Part shown: one piece after another, positions 24,800-34,142 of the stretch
Position numbering within the stretch: the stretch's first letter is position 1
How the letters are laid out: the number at the start of each line of letters is the position of its first letter
Origin: an uncultured Eggerthella sp.
Lineage (GTDB): Bacteria; Actinomycetota; Coriobacteriia; Coriobacteriales; Eggerthellaceae
NCBI GenBank assembly: GCA_900542525.1
Contig: UQNZ01000004.1
Location: 1-64,000 of the forward strand
Reading direction: 5' to 3'
Length of the DNA stretch: 64,000 bases
Translations under genes and position numbers: made by a program
The notes under the pieces: model-generated
Database searches by the model: none
What the model was told of the DNA's origin: nothing
The model's input: the letters and a program-made list of their open reading frames with translations, nothing else

Positions 24800-25021
24800 A
24801 CGCGATCAATATGCTCGCTAAGTCATTCGGTATTTTGGAATTTCGTAGCTTCGTAAAATTGTGCATGGTACCCATCTCAAAATTTGACATTGAACAAGCT
24901 AAGAACTTCAAACCCCAAACAAAGGTCCGCATACGTAAATTGGCCGCCGAAACAGTGCAATCTGAAAACCCATTATCTCTACTCAAACCTGCAAGCGTCC
25001 TATTGATAAGCTAGGAGAATC
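24800..25021. other. Intergenic stretch, possible short ORF
   Basis: An ORF at 24811-25014 (67 codons, plus strand) follows the previous gene but lacks a good ribosome binding site and recognisable content. It may be a decayed gene end. Not called as a gene. Confidence 0.2.
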
Positions 25022-25450
25022 TTGATCTACACCACAGCAACCAAGAAAGCGATGAAGATCGCCTTTGACGCCCACAGAGGACAAACAGACCGAGCGGGTA
25101 TCGATTACGTGAACCATCCGCTTCGTCTCGCAGAGCAAATGGAAACCGAATCTGAAACATGCGCCGCACTCCTTCACGATGTGGTTGAAGACTCCGATTG
25201 GACAATCGAAATGCTCGCCGCCGAAGGCATCCCTAACGACGCCCTAGAGGCAATAAAGCTCCTCACGCATAAAGAAGGCATTCCGTATATGAAATATGTT
25301 GAGTCTTTAAAAGACAACAAGATAGCCCGCAAGGTGAAGCTCGCAGATCTCGCTCACAACAGCGATCTTTCGCGGCTGCCTGAGGTTTCAGAAAAGGATC
25401 GTGCTCGCGCAGGAAAATATAGTGAAGCAATTGAATTGCTCAGTAGCTGA
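25022..25450 (+). CDS. HD-domain (p)ppGpp-hydrolase-like protein
   Basis: A 142-residue protein of the RelA/SpoT HD type, like the small hydrolase Mesh1. Residues fitting the HD fold are HRGQTDRAGIDYVNHP, then ALLHDVVEDSDW (the metal-binding HD followed by ED) and KVKLADLAHNSDLSRL (the later D and N). It has no synthetase or regulatory domain. It probably hydrolyses (p)ppGpp or a related nucleotide. It starts with TTG at 25022 after AGGAG; no ATG lies near. It might act as an antitoxin to an alarmone synthetase, but none was seen. Confidence 0.85.
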   Translation: MIYTTATKKAMKIAFDAHRGQTDRAGIDYVNHPLRLAEQMETESETCAALLHDVVEDSDWTIEMLAAEGIPNDALEAIKLLTHKEGIPYMKYVESLKDNKIARKVKLADLAHNSDLSRLPEVSEKDRARAGKYSEAIELLSS

Positions 25451-25742
25451 TTGACCTGCTCGGCTACAAAGCAACGAACGCACCAAAGCGCTTCTATATC
25501 AAAAGCTATTTCAGAGGGCGATCCTTACCAGGCATGTCGAAAATTGTTCGGAGTCCGTTTTCTGGCGGCTGAGTAAGAGGAAAAAGTAATTGCCTGGCTG
25601 ACCATGCACGATCCAACCCGATGAAGCCTCAATCTGCGCGAAGGTGAGAAGATGCTCAAGACACGCCATGAGCGCTGGTGTTATAAACATCAGCTACATC
25701 TTATACGTGCAACTTGCGAACATTCGCTGATACTATTGAACC
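25451..25742. other. Intergenic, nothing recognised
   Basis: No gene, hairpin terminator or clear repeat was found in this stretch of just under 300 bp. Confidence 0.4.
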
Positions 25743-26366
25743 ATGTGTAAAAGATGCATCATATTTACCTACGACGAAGTGCTCGACATCGTGATGAAGC
25801 TCGAGGTTGGAGCTCCGCTGAATTTCAATCCAGACTGGCCGGTTCGAACAACGGAAGCTTATCCGAAGTCGGTCGCTCCCCTTATCGTGCCGAAGTTCGA
25901 CACTGCTGCATCTGCACCAACCTTCGCACCAGGATCGCTGGGAGTACGGGAGCTTTCGTGGGGATTCGAAGAGTCTTGGAAGCCCGGCGTTGTATTCAAC
26001 ACACGAATCGAAAGCGCCACAAAGCCAACCTGGCGAGAATCCATGCTACACCAACGCTGCGTCCTTCCCGTCCCCGCTTTCTTCGAGACACATCGCGAAG
26101 AAACCTACCCCTCACCCAAAACGGGAAAACCCATCAAACGCCAATACGAATTCCGCATTCCTGGGCAGGACATCATCTTCATCGGCTGCACGTGGCGCGG
26201 AAGCACCTTTTCCATGGTAACGACTGATGCGAACGAAGACATGGCACCCATTCATCACCGTATGCCACTCATCGTGCGCCAAGAAGAGCTGCCGCTTTGG
26301 TTCGGACCAGATTACCAGCAACTTGCTGACCGTTCCGAGATTCGACTAGAAGCACAACCTGCCTAA
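25743..26366 (+). CDS. SRAP/YedK-family abasic-site protein
   Basis: A 207-residue SOS-response-associated peptidase (SRAP, HMCES/YedK) family protein. The catalytic C2 follows the initiator Met. Further conserved elements are FNTRIESATKPTWRESM, the PAFFE motif (active-site Glu region) and IHHRMPLIV (conserved His). YedK proteins form a covalent thiazolidine link to abasic sites in single-stranded DNA through Cys2 and so protect forks. Length is near normal (about 200-230). It is transcribed alone. Confidence 0.92.
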   Translation: MCKRCIIFTYDEVLDIVMKLEVGAPLNFNPDWPVRTTEAYPKSVAPLIVPKFDTAASAPTFAPGSLGVRELSWGFEESWKPGVVFNTRIESATKPTWRESMLHQRCVLPVPAFFETHREETYPSPKTGKPIKRQYEFRIPGQDIIFIGCTWRGSTFSMVTTDANEDMAPIHHRMPLIVRQEELPLWFGPDYQQLADRSEIRLEAQPA

Positions 26367-26613
26367 TTTTCCAAGCAAGCGTGATCCTTGCGCTCCGCCG
26401 CCGCTATCAGTAGGATGCGTCTTCTGCCAATCCGAACGTCTTGCTACTTCCACAAGAGCGAGGCGTTCGGGTCGCGTTTGCGCTGTTCATCCATTGACCA
26501 CTCCTGCTTTATCTTCCATGATATAAACTACTCAGAGGTTATGATTCTGCCAAGTAGCCGGACGTTCTTCGGCATTCCTGTTTAGAGGGTTGCGCTATGG
26601 AAGGAATTCCAAC

Positions 26614-26919
26614 ATGACGATGAAGCTTTTCTGGCAAGCGCTCCTGAAATTCTTTTGCGGCGTAGTCATCGTCGGCGTTTTGCTATTCCTTCCCGCCGGC
26701 ACGTTCGATTATTGGAACGCATGGCTACTCATAGGCATCCTGTTCTTATCCATGCCACTGGTACTGGGATCTTTACCCTCCTTCATTATTTTCCTTGCAT
26801 ACCCCACCATCATCGCAAAGCGGATCCGGAATGAGGAAAAGGTTCTCGAAACGGGACTACCTGGATATTCAGATTACGAGAAAAAAGTGCGCTATCGTTT
26901 GATTCCTTTCGTCTGGTAG
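26614..26919 (+). pseudogene. Isoprenylcysteine-methyltransferase-like, internally deleted
   Basis: Only 101 residues from the ATG at 26614. The N-terminal membrane segment (about 10-45, LFLPAGTFDYWNAWLL) and the C-terminal signature (RNEEKVLETGLPGYSDY, then RYRLIPFVW) are those of the isoprenylcysteine methyltransferase-like family, whose members run to about 190-200 residues. The middle, including the SAM-binding R-HP-Y region, is missing, and the join falls within ILFLSMPLVLGS in frame. The open frame is intact, so a shortened protein could be made, but it cannot be a working methyltransferase. Confidence 0.7.
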
Positions 26920-27011
26920 TGTTCTCGATCACGCCTAGCGAAAGCTGCTCGGTTAGCATCTAACAAAAGCAACCTAGAATGGAAAGAAACCACCGAAAGC
27001 GAGGAGCTATC

Positions 27012-27335
27012 ATGTTTGACTTTAATCACGGCGCCGAAGCGTTCTTTCTTTATGGAGCTTTTCAGCACCTGGAAAAAGAAAGCGAAGAGCTTGATAAGTT
27101 CGAGGCGGACAACGAACCTCGGAACATGCATTCATCTACTTCCTTCAACGCCGATCTCGAATGCTCTGACGATTTCGATGCTGGCGACTTCTTTGATGAA
27201 TACGATGATGAGTTCGATGATGAATACAGCGACGAAGACGATGACTTCGATTTCGATGACGACTTCGACGACGAGTACGACGAGTACGAAGACGATGACT
27301 TTGACGATGATGACGAAATCATAGACGAGTTTTAA
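27012..27335 (+). CDS. Highly acidic protein of unknown function
   Basis: A 107-residue protein starting at the ATG at 27012, preceded by GCGAGGAGC. After an N-terminal helix (FDFNHGAEAFFLYGAF), the last 55 residues are almost only Asp, Glu, Phe and Tyr in repeated DDxFDDEY-like units. The tail is expected to be disordered and strongly negative. DNA mimicry, calcium binding or a protein chaperone role are possible but unsupported. The repeat tail makes it prone to length variation. Confidence 0.65.
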   Translation: MFDFNHGAEAFFLYGAFQHLEKESEELDKFEADNEPRNMHSSTSFNADLECSDDFDAGDFFDEYDDEFDDEYSDEDDDFDFDDDFDDEYDEYEDDDFDDDDEIIDEF

Positions 27336-27483
27336 AAGGGCGCGTTCTGAAGAAGATGGATAATCATCTTTGCTATGAGCAAGGTCACCTAAGCAGTTTC
27401 CCCTTCTGAACGCGCTGCTTGCGCTCCCCCGCCGCCGTCACTGTCAATAGCAGACCTTAAGCACTTCGAGTGTGAGATATCCT

Positions 27484-27603
27484 TCGCCTGGTAAGGCCCA
27501 CCACCATTCCGACCAAGGCACCCATTAGAGCGAACACGATCCAGCCAAAGCCCATCGAAGACAGCGGGGTATCTCGAGCGGAACGATGGCTATCACATTG
27601 GTC
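27484..27603 (-). pseudogene. Fragment of brnQ 3' end
   Basis: About 120 bp are some 90% identical to the 3' end of the intact brnQ gene (34850-34970), covering the stretch that codes SSMGFGWIVFALMG and GMVVGLTRR. The homology ends abruptly after CACATTGGTC. The matching brnQ 5' fragment lies on the other side of the SLC13-type gene in the same orientation. The rest of 27336-27647 holds nothing recognised. Confidence 0.82.
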
Positions 27604-27647
27604 CTTTTATCCCGAAAAGGAGCGAATCCCTGTCGCTCTGCTAGCCG

Positions 27648-28829
27648 TTACACTCCCTGAAAATGGCAAACGACCAGAAGTACAGCCAGGAAGCCGAAGT
27701 TAAGATACGTAAAGAATTTCATGAAGCGCCTCTTTGAAAGGGCGCGACTTTCAGCAAAATCGGGAAACAGATAGCGAGCTCTCGTAAAACACCGCAAAGT
27801 AATAAGGCTTGCAAGCGAAGCAACGAGCGTTCCCGCACCTCCCACGTTCACGCCGACCAGCAAAGCCTGCCAGCTCCCAGTGAAGTGCGAGAGCAGCACC
27901 GCCGCAGGAACATTGCTTATCACCTGGCTCAAAAGCGCCGAAGCAATAAGTCCATCTGCCTCCATGAGGCCGCCGAGCAATTCACCCAGATAGGGCATGC
28001 GTGCCATATTGCCTGCGAAGATGAAAAAGCATACGAAGGTGAGCAGCAGCGGATAATCAACTGCTTTGAGTGCGCGAACATCCGCCAACGCTACTGAGAC
28101 AAAGATCACCGCTGCTACGATCCCAACTGGCAGCACACGAAAGACCGCCAGCAAAGAAAGAACAAGTAGGAGCAGATATACCAAGATCCTCCCCAGCTTG
28201 AGAGGCTGCTTGCCAGTCCGATCGATCTTCGCTGGCTGGGCGTTCGCCCTTCGCACCAGAACAAACGTACAAACGATCACGAGAACCGCAGATATCATGA
28301 AAGGCAGCGCCATCGTCTGGAGAAAATCGACGATCCCGATGGAATAGAAGAAGTACAGATAGAGGTTCTGCGGATTGCCGAACGGCATAATTATGCCGCA
28401 GAGATTCGCCGCAAGCCCCTCGAGCACGAACACAGGGGCGATCAAACTGCCCCACCCTGCTTTAACCAGCGCATAAAGCGTGATCGGCAGCATTATGATC
28501 AGTGCCAGATCATTAGTGACCACCATCGAGAACACCCCAGTTATAACGACCAAGGTCATAACCACGGTGGTCGGCGTGCTCAATCGTTCGATCACGATGC
28601 GCGCAATGCGATCGAACACCCCTGCGAAGCGAAACGCATTCGCTACCGCAAGTACGCTGAACAGACAGCCGAGCGTATTCCAGTCGAAGTATCCAAGATA
28701 GGCGCCATCAGGCGGCACGATGATCATGGTGAAAAACGCCAGGGCAGCAGCAACCACAAGCATGACATGGTTGCGCACGAAATCCGTCGTACGCAGAGCC
28801 AAGGATATGCTTCGCATGCTTCTAGCCAT
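27648..28829 (-). CDS. SLC13/ArsB-type anion permease
   Basis: A protein of about 393 residues (ATG at 28829 preferred, with GAAGG upstream; an ATG at 28859 is possible). It has about ten membrane segments. Family marks are VVTNDLALIIMLP, FGNPQNLYLYF and SNVPAAVLLSHF, the paired signature motifs of the ion-transporter superfamily containing SLC13, ArsB and NhaD. The substrate is likely a di- or tricarboxylate or an inorganic anion and cannot be read from the sequence. It lies exactly between two brnQ fragments and probably uses the brnQ-like leader upstream. Confidence 0.85.
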   Translation of the reverse strand: MARSMRSISLALRTTDFVRNHVMLVVAAALAFFTMIIVPPDGAYLGYFDWNTLGCLFSVLAVANAFRFAGVFDRIARIVIERLSTPTTVVMTLVVITGVFSMVVTNDLALIIMLPITLYALVKAGWGSLIAPVFVLEGLAANLCGIIMPFGNPQNLYLYFFYSIGIVDFLQTMALPFMISAVLVIVCTFVLVRRANAQPAKIDRTGKQPLKLGRILVYLLLLVLSLLAVFRVLPVGIVAAVIFVSVALADVRALKAVDYPLLLTFVCFFIFAGNMARMPYLGELLGGLMEADGLIASALLSQVISNVPAAVLLSHFTGSWQALLVGVNVGGAGTLVASLASLITLRCFTRARYLFPDFAESRALSKRRFMKFFTYLNFGFLAVLLVVCHFQGV

Positions 28830-28944
28830 ACGACCGCCCTTCTTTCTTGCGAGCATCATTATACGTGGGAAGCGTTTTTGCTTTTCAGATGTTTTCGAAG
28901 TGTCGCGCCAATGGCTATGCTAAGCGTCTTGCTACCTCCACAAA

Positions 28945-29062
28945 AGCGAGAATCCGACCACGATCGAGTCTTTTCCAAGCGTCGACATTCCCTTTGTTCT
29001 TCCGAACTGCCTCATGCTGAACCCATCTATGCAGACCGTTGTATGCCTTGGATTACTGAATG
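28945..29062 (-). pseudogene. Fragment of brnQ leader and 5' end
   Basis: This stretch is strongly similar to 36087-36210, the leader and first codons of the intact brnQ. The reading MRQFGRTKG, then STLGKDSIVVGFSL, parallels the true MRQIGRTKA start, but the frame ends soon after. The homology includes about 55 bp of leader before the ATG. With the fragment at 27484-27603 it shows that a second brnQ stood here. The rest of 28860-29284 holds nothing else. Confidence 0.82.
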
Positions 29063-29284
29063 AACCAGTCGAAACAGAAGACACGTCAAGCCATGTTGAA
29101 CAGCCGCAAGCTAAAACTGCGACCTCGAACGGAATGGTCTCGCACGAACTTCCCATGCAACTTGTCGAATTGGGACGAAAGGTATCAAAAGGAACCGCAT
29201 AATGGGACTCGCGGGTATTCATTTCATGAAACAAATGGGACATCATTACTCGTGATTTTCGAAAGACCCCATCAAACCAAGGGT

Positions 29285-31056
29285 GTGAGTTCATTCCTCA
29301 GATCCAAGCACATAATGTATCTGCTTCTTGGCTTCCTGAGTCTGCTGCTCATCTCAGCAATCATTCTCATTGGTAATCTTAATCCGAAAGAGCCACCGCC
29401 TGCACATCCCCCGACGCCTCTATCGCCTTCTGCGACATCGGGAATAATGTTGGCGTTGGGACCTTTGCTCACATGTTGGGGAATATCGATAAAGATTCGA
29501 TGTCCCGATCGTTTTGTGCGCCGTTGTTTACTTACGATTACCGGGCTATTCCTGTTCTGGATACTTATTGTCCTTCTAAAGTACGCTTGCGCCATGGAGC
29601 ACCAGGCTGTCATAACGTTCTGCTGGTACTACTTCTACATTCCGATGCTCATATCGCCCGCGCTCTGCCTCATTTGCGCGTTGCACACCGCCGCAGTTCC
29701 CCTTCGTGTCCTACGCACTTTGACGACAGCGACTCTTAGTATCAGCGCAATCCTCGTTGTAATGGTTTTTACGAATAGCTTTCATTTCTCCGTGTTCTCG
29801 TTCGATTACGCGGATACTGACTGGACGGCTAACTACACGTATCAGCTTGGCTATTGGCTCGTTGTGTCGTGGCAGGCCATTCTCGTGATCGCCTTTTTCA
29901 TCACCATCACCTATGCCTCGCGCAGACGGTTGCGAAATACCCTGGCGGTAATCGGCGTGTTCGGGTCCTTCTGACAATCTATGCGATTCTCTACATCCTC
30001 AAGATTGACGTCATATTCAAAAGCAACTTTACACTGAGTTACGTACTGGTGTATGTCCTCATAATCGAGACTTGTCTCGATTTCGGCATATTCCCCTCCT
30101 TCGCATCCTATCGCGAGACATTCCCTAACCTTCCTTTTGATATCGTCGTGCTCACGGATGAGCCGGAAATCGTCTACCAGACCAAAACCTCAACACCGCC
30201 TCCTCAGCAAGTGCGCGAGGAGCTCGCCGAACATCCTGTTTCGATCGGTTCATTCAGAAGCCTCACCGTTCCCGAGTTTCCCGATACGAGATTCCTCGCC
30301 CTGGGCATCCAGGGCGGCGTGGCTCTTCTTGCTGAAAACCGCAAGGAGATACATGACCTCACGCGACGCATCACACTCGAACGCAAGGCTCTCGAACGAC
30401 GCAATGAGCTGCTCAAAGCGGAGATCAAGATAAAAGGCAAGGCGAGTTATTTAGAAAGTAAGCTGGCTCTTTTCGAGGAGATACAAACGGCTCTCAAGGA
30501 TGCGCTCGAGGCAATGGAGGCCATTCTGGAGAAACTGCACGGTTCCAAGCTTTCCGATAACTCAGCTGATGACAGGGAAGCCCTACTGCGTCTGAGACTC
30601 CTCATCGCGTACTGCAAGAGAAAGAGCTCGCTTCTTTTGGCGGGAAAAGACGAAGGAGAACCCGAAGAAGAACGACTGGCTCTCGTTGTAGAGGAACTCG
30701 TCGCCGATGCACGAGCTTCAGGCATAGACTGCGCGGCATATGAAAGCGGTTCGATGGCAATCTCCCATGCGGCCCTGAGCGCAGCGTATGATTGCCTGTA
30801 CAACATAATCTCTTCGTCTCTTGATCTACCAAATCCGACAATCCTCATATCCATGAAAGGACACAATGGCAACCGTCTCGTCCTCGACGTGATTCTGGAG
30901 TCTCAAGATCATGTCATTCTGAGCTCGGAGATGCTCCCGCCCCGATCCTTCATCTCACTTGAGGCGGCTGGCATTACCCATCGTCTACACGAGGGACTAG
31001 AAGGCTTCAGGTTGTCATTGTCCATTCCGAACGCATTACAGGAGGGACCACAATGA
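29285..31056 (+). pseudogene. Frameshifted membrane sensor kinase-like gene
   Basis: The first frame (GTG at 29285 or ATG at 29315, up to 29974) codes seven or so membrane segments. The second (open from before 29960 to 31056) continues with LLTIYAILYILK, two more membrane segments, a coiled coil (about RRITLERKALERRNELLKAE) and a C-terminal domain with the layout of a histidine-kinase ATPase but no clear N-box. A one-base shift near 29960, at TCGGGTCCTTCTGAC, would join them. No clear phospho-acceptor histidine was seen. It overlaps the next kinase gene by 4 bp. Either a real inactivating shift or an assembly error. Confidence 0.72.
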
Positions 31057-32525
31057 CATCCCCCTCCCTAGGCTTGACCGAATCCCAACTACTTCTGCTC
31101 GTGGGAACCTTCTACCTCCTGTCCTGCTTGCAAGTGCTCAATGCTGCCCTGGTCTTAAATCAACGCGGCGATAAAAAACGCGCGCGACGTGCCCTATACG
31201 AAATCCTGTTGTCTTTGCACCTGGTACTCATGGCCGCGTTGGCAAATAGCGCTTGCCACGGCTGGCTTCCCCCCTCTCTGGGATTGGGGTTCACCTCCAT
31301 AGAATTAAAAACGGTGATGTGGATAAATGTCCTCATCAGCTGCTTTGGAATTGCACTGGTCGTTCAGACCAAACAACTCTGGATGATTCCCGAGACGATC
31401 ATCTTGTTGGCATCCGTTCTCATTGGCCAGCCTCTTTTTGAGAACACGTGCTCCACCGCCTGGTTCGTCGTAGGAGATGCGGCATTCTTCGTATTTCGCT
31501 CCGCCCTCTTCTTCATGAAGAGTTGGGAAGATTCCCGGTGCTGCCTGTCGGTAACGGCGCCAATCCAAATCATCCAGGCTATGCCCGAGGGCGTTGCGTA
31601 CCTTGCTCCTTCCCAGACCCCAATCATATCCAATGATGCGATGCGTACGGCACTTTCCCAGCTAGGAATCAGCGTAGATTACTCCATAACCGAGGAGATA
31701 CTGTCTGCTCTAGACAAGCGAAAGGGAACATGGCTAAGCCAGCAAGATTTTTTCGGTTCTTTACATCTGCCCAAAAGCGCATCCAAGGTCATTCAGCTTC
31801 ACGACAAAACGATGGCGCTCTTCTCTACGCAGAGAGACGATGCCAATCCACGGGGGCTGATTCTCACGATGCTGGACATAACAGAAGAATGGAATCTACA
31901 AGTCCAGGAGGCGACTTCTCGTGCAGAGCTGAAGAGGGCTGAATCCGCCCTTCGCGAACTCATGACGACAGTAGAATCAATTGCCCGCAAAGATGCTCTC
32001 GCAAAAATGCGCTCGATGGTCCATGACGTGATGGGACAAAGACTGTCCATCATTCACAGGCTCTTGGAAGAATCCCCGAGCGAGGCGCAGATGTGCATGG
32101 TATCCTCAGCCATACAAGCGATGATGGACGACATCTCTAGAGCGGAAATCGCCGATCCGGCAACAGAGCTTTCGTCAATCATCGAGACGCTTTCGTTTGT
32201 AGGGATTGCGCTTGAGGTTTCCGGCGAGCTGCCGAAGAATGACACAATAAGCCGATTGCTCGTAAACACCATCAGGGAGTCTTCCACCAACGCCATTCGT
32301 CACTCGCATGCAACGCGTGTCAAAGTGTCAATCATTCACGCAAACGGTTTTTTCGAAATGAGCGTGAGCAGTGACGGTTTTCCCATCTCTACCATAGGTG
32401 CCGAACGAACGGGCATCAAAAGCATGAGGGATGCACTGAATGACATCGGCGGAGAGCTGAAAATAACGCAGGATCCGCTCTTCTCTTTGGAAGTGAAAAT
32501 ACCATCTGGTGGCACCTCCAAATAG
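31053..32525 (+). CDS. NarX-like membrane histidine kinase
   Basis: A 490-residue sensor kinase. Six or so membrane helices fill the first 170 residues; a linker and coiled coil (EATSRAELKRAESALREL) follow. The phosphorylation helix is MVHDVMGQRLSIIHRLL with the presumed His in VHDVMG, and the ATPase N-box is NTIRESSTNAIRHSHAT, with a G-box at AERTGIKSMRDAL. It belongs to the HisKA_3-like group that pairs with NarL-type regulators, as found just downstream. The ligand is unknown. It overlaps the upstream frameshifted gene by 4 bp. Confidence 0.86.
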   Translation: MTSPSLGLTESQLLLLVGTFYLLSCLQVLNAALVLNQRGDKKRARRALYEILLSLHLVLMAALANSACHGWLPPSLGLGFTSIELKTVMWINVLISCFGIALVVQTKQLWMIPETIILLASVLIGQPLFENTCSTAWFVVGDAAFFVFRSALFFMKSWEDSRCCLSVTAPIQIIQAMPEGVAYLAPSQTPIISNDAMRTALSQLGISVDYSITEEILSALDKRKGTWLSQQDFFGSLHLPKSASKVIQLHDKTMALFSTQRDDANPRGLILTMLDITEEWNLQVQEATSRAELKRAESALRELMTTVESIARKDALAKMRSMVHDVMGQRLSIIHRLLEESPSEAQMCMVSSAIQAMMDDISRAEIADPATELSSIIETLSFVGIALEVSGELPKNDTISRLLVNTIRESSTNAIRHSHATRVKVSIIHANGFFEMSVSSDGFPISTIGAERTGIKSMRDALNDIGGELKITQDPLFSLEVKIPSGGTSK

Positions 32526-32560
32526 GATGCGGCAGACAAGAAAACGAAAGGGGACATCTG

Positions 32561-33175
32561 ATGCGAGTATTGCTTGTAGAAGACGAGACCATGCTGAGAG
32601 AATCACTTGCACACACCCTCAATAGCGAATTCGACATCGAGGTAGTGGAAACATTGGGAGATGCCGCAAATGTTATGGAAGTGCTCTGCAGCACTCCCGT
32701 TGATATCATTCTCATGGATGTCTGCACGGAAGGCGGCTCGAGCGGAATCGTTGCCGCAAAAAAGGCAAAGGAGGAATTCCCGGAGATTCGTATCGTGATA
32801 ATGACCGGATTACCGGAAATGACCTTCGTCGACCTTGCAAAAGAAGCGGGCGTCGATAGTTTCATCTACAAAAACGTAGGGACTTCAGAGCTACTTGGTG
32901 TTTTGCGATCGACTTTGGAGGGATACTCTACTTATCCCACGAAAAGACCGATAGCGATGGTCGATGACTTCAGGTTTGATTCCGAGGAAATTGCCATACT
33001 CCGACTGACATGCGAGGGAAAACAGCGGAAGGAAATAGCTGGAGAATTGCATCTGAGCGAGGGTACGGTAAAACGACGCATTGCCAATCTGCTTGCCAAG
33101 ACAAACTACGACAGCGTACTAAAGCTGGCAGTGCACATGATATCAAAAGGCTACATCGCCCCAGACCTCAAGTGA
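32561..33175 (+). CDS. NarL/FixJ-family response regulator
   Basis: A 204-residue regulator with a receiver domain (about 1-120; acidic pocket ED at 8-9, phospho-acceptor Asp in ILMDVCTEGG, conserved T in IMTGLPE and K in YKN) and a LuxR-type helix-turn-helix (about 140-200; EEIAILRLTCEGKQRKEIA then LSEGTVKRRIANLL). It is the partner of the kinase 35 bp upstream. Targets are unknown. A hairpin CGGTCCAA/TTGGACCG (33205-33237) follows and may end the transcript. Confidence 0.92.
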   Translation: MRVLLVEDETMLRESLAHTLNSEFDIEVVETLGDAANVMEVLCSTPVDIILMDVCTEGGSSGIVAAKKAKEEFPEIRIVIMTGLPEMTFVDLAKEAGVDSFIYKNVGTSELLGVLRSTLEGYSTYPTKRPIAMVDDFRFDSEEIAILRLTCEGKQRKEIAGELHLSEGTVKRRIANLLAKTNYDSVLKLAVHMISKGYIAPDLK

Positions 33176-33204
33176 TCATCCACCTTGAAAAGATGCATGA
33201 GAAC

Positions 33205-33237
33205 CGGTCCAACCGCCCTTCAATAGCGATTGGACCG
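33205..33237 (+). terminator. Possible terminator after response regulator
   Basis: Arms CGGTCCAA (33205-33212) and TTGGACCG (33230-33237) pair perfectly around a 17-nt loop. No T run follows, so intrinsic termination is only possible. Confidence 0.35.
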
Positions 33238-33298
33238 ATATCTAAATCTGTTCGCATAAAAACCCAAACAAAAAGCGAATGGCAGTCTGATGTGAAGA

Positions 33299-33715
33299 CT
33301 ATTTCGCCGCCTTGACGAACACGAGAGTTGACGCATCGTCCGTAAACGTCAGTTTTTCGCCGTCAAGTTTGCCATTCATGCTATTACCCTCAAGGGTAAC
33401 CGAGCATTCGGATGCGCTCTTGGGCTCCCAGGTACCTTCCGAAACCTCCCCGAACAAGTCTATGGACGCCGTCTTGTCCTCCTTGAGCGTAAGCGTGCAG
33501 TTGAGCCCCATCGCTTTCATAAAGTCAAGGGTATCAGCATCGATATCCTCCTCCGCGTCGACCATAGAGGAGATTTCCCAATCACCGGTGAAGTTCTTCG
33601 AATAATCGGCTTTCGAATCACCGCATCCGGCCAAAGCCATTGCCACGCAGAGCGCGAAGCAGCACACCAATATGGCAAGCAGGCTCTTTCTTTTCATTGT
33701 CTTCGTTGTCTCCAT
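33299..33715 (-). CDS. Small secreted lipoprotein
   Basis: A protein of 138 residues from the ATG at 33715. It has a lipoprotein signal peptide: basic MKRKS, a hydrophobic core LLAILVCCFALCVAMA and lipobox LAGC. The mature part, about 100 residues, has a beta-rich pattern (GDWEISSMVD, CTLTLKEDKTASIDLFG, GTWEPKSASECSVTLEG) like small lipocalin-type or DUF-type extracellular domains. No specific function. Transcribed convergently with the two-component genes. Confidence 0.8.
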   Translation of the reverse strand: METTKTMKRKSLLAILVCCFALCVAMALAGCGDSKADYSKNFTGDWEISSMVDAEEDIDADTLDFMKAMGLNCTLTLKEDKTASIDLFGEVSEGTWEPKSASECSVTLEGNSMNGKLDGEKLTFTDDASTLVFVKAAK

Positions 33716-34142
33716 TGTCTCTATATCCTTTCCAAACATTGCGGTAGTTTTATGTCACACTCTCAGCCAAGAGGAGCTCTAACTAAGAGCGTTCCTAGAT
33801 CTGAAGTCGGCAGCCTTCTCGCTTCTAGCCTCTTCGTATGCCCTCTATACCGCTCCTCTTTCCGGCCCTCATACCGTCTCCAGCATCTATGCTGCATAGC
33901 TTCGCATCTGCCCATAGAGAGCGGAATGCCCCAACGTCCCAAACAATGCGTGACAGCCGGGACACATGGCCCGTTTTCGAAAAGGCACCTAAATGGGATT
34001 GCAGATAAAACGGGACGTCATGTCAGGTGTGACCGATCCGATCGAGCCCTAGGGGTATTCCATGTTTTCCGCACCTATGCAATCGTCTTATATACGGAAT
34101 TCCACGCTTCGCGTGCTCTTGCCTACCCGAAAGGTTACTCAT
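33716..34142. other. Gene-free stretch
   Basis: A stretch of about 430 bp between divergent genes. No gene or clear regulatory motif was recognised. Promoters for the lipoprotein and the downstream gene must lie here but no convincing -35/-10 pair was found. Confidence 0.4.
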
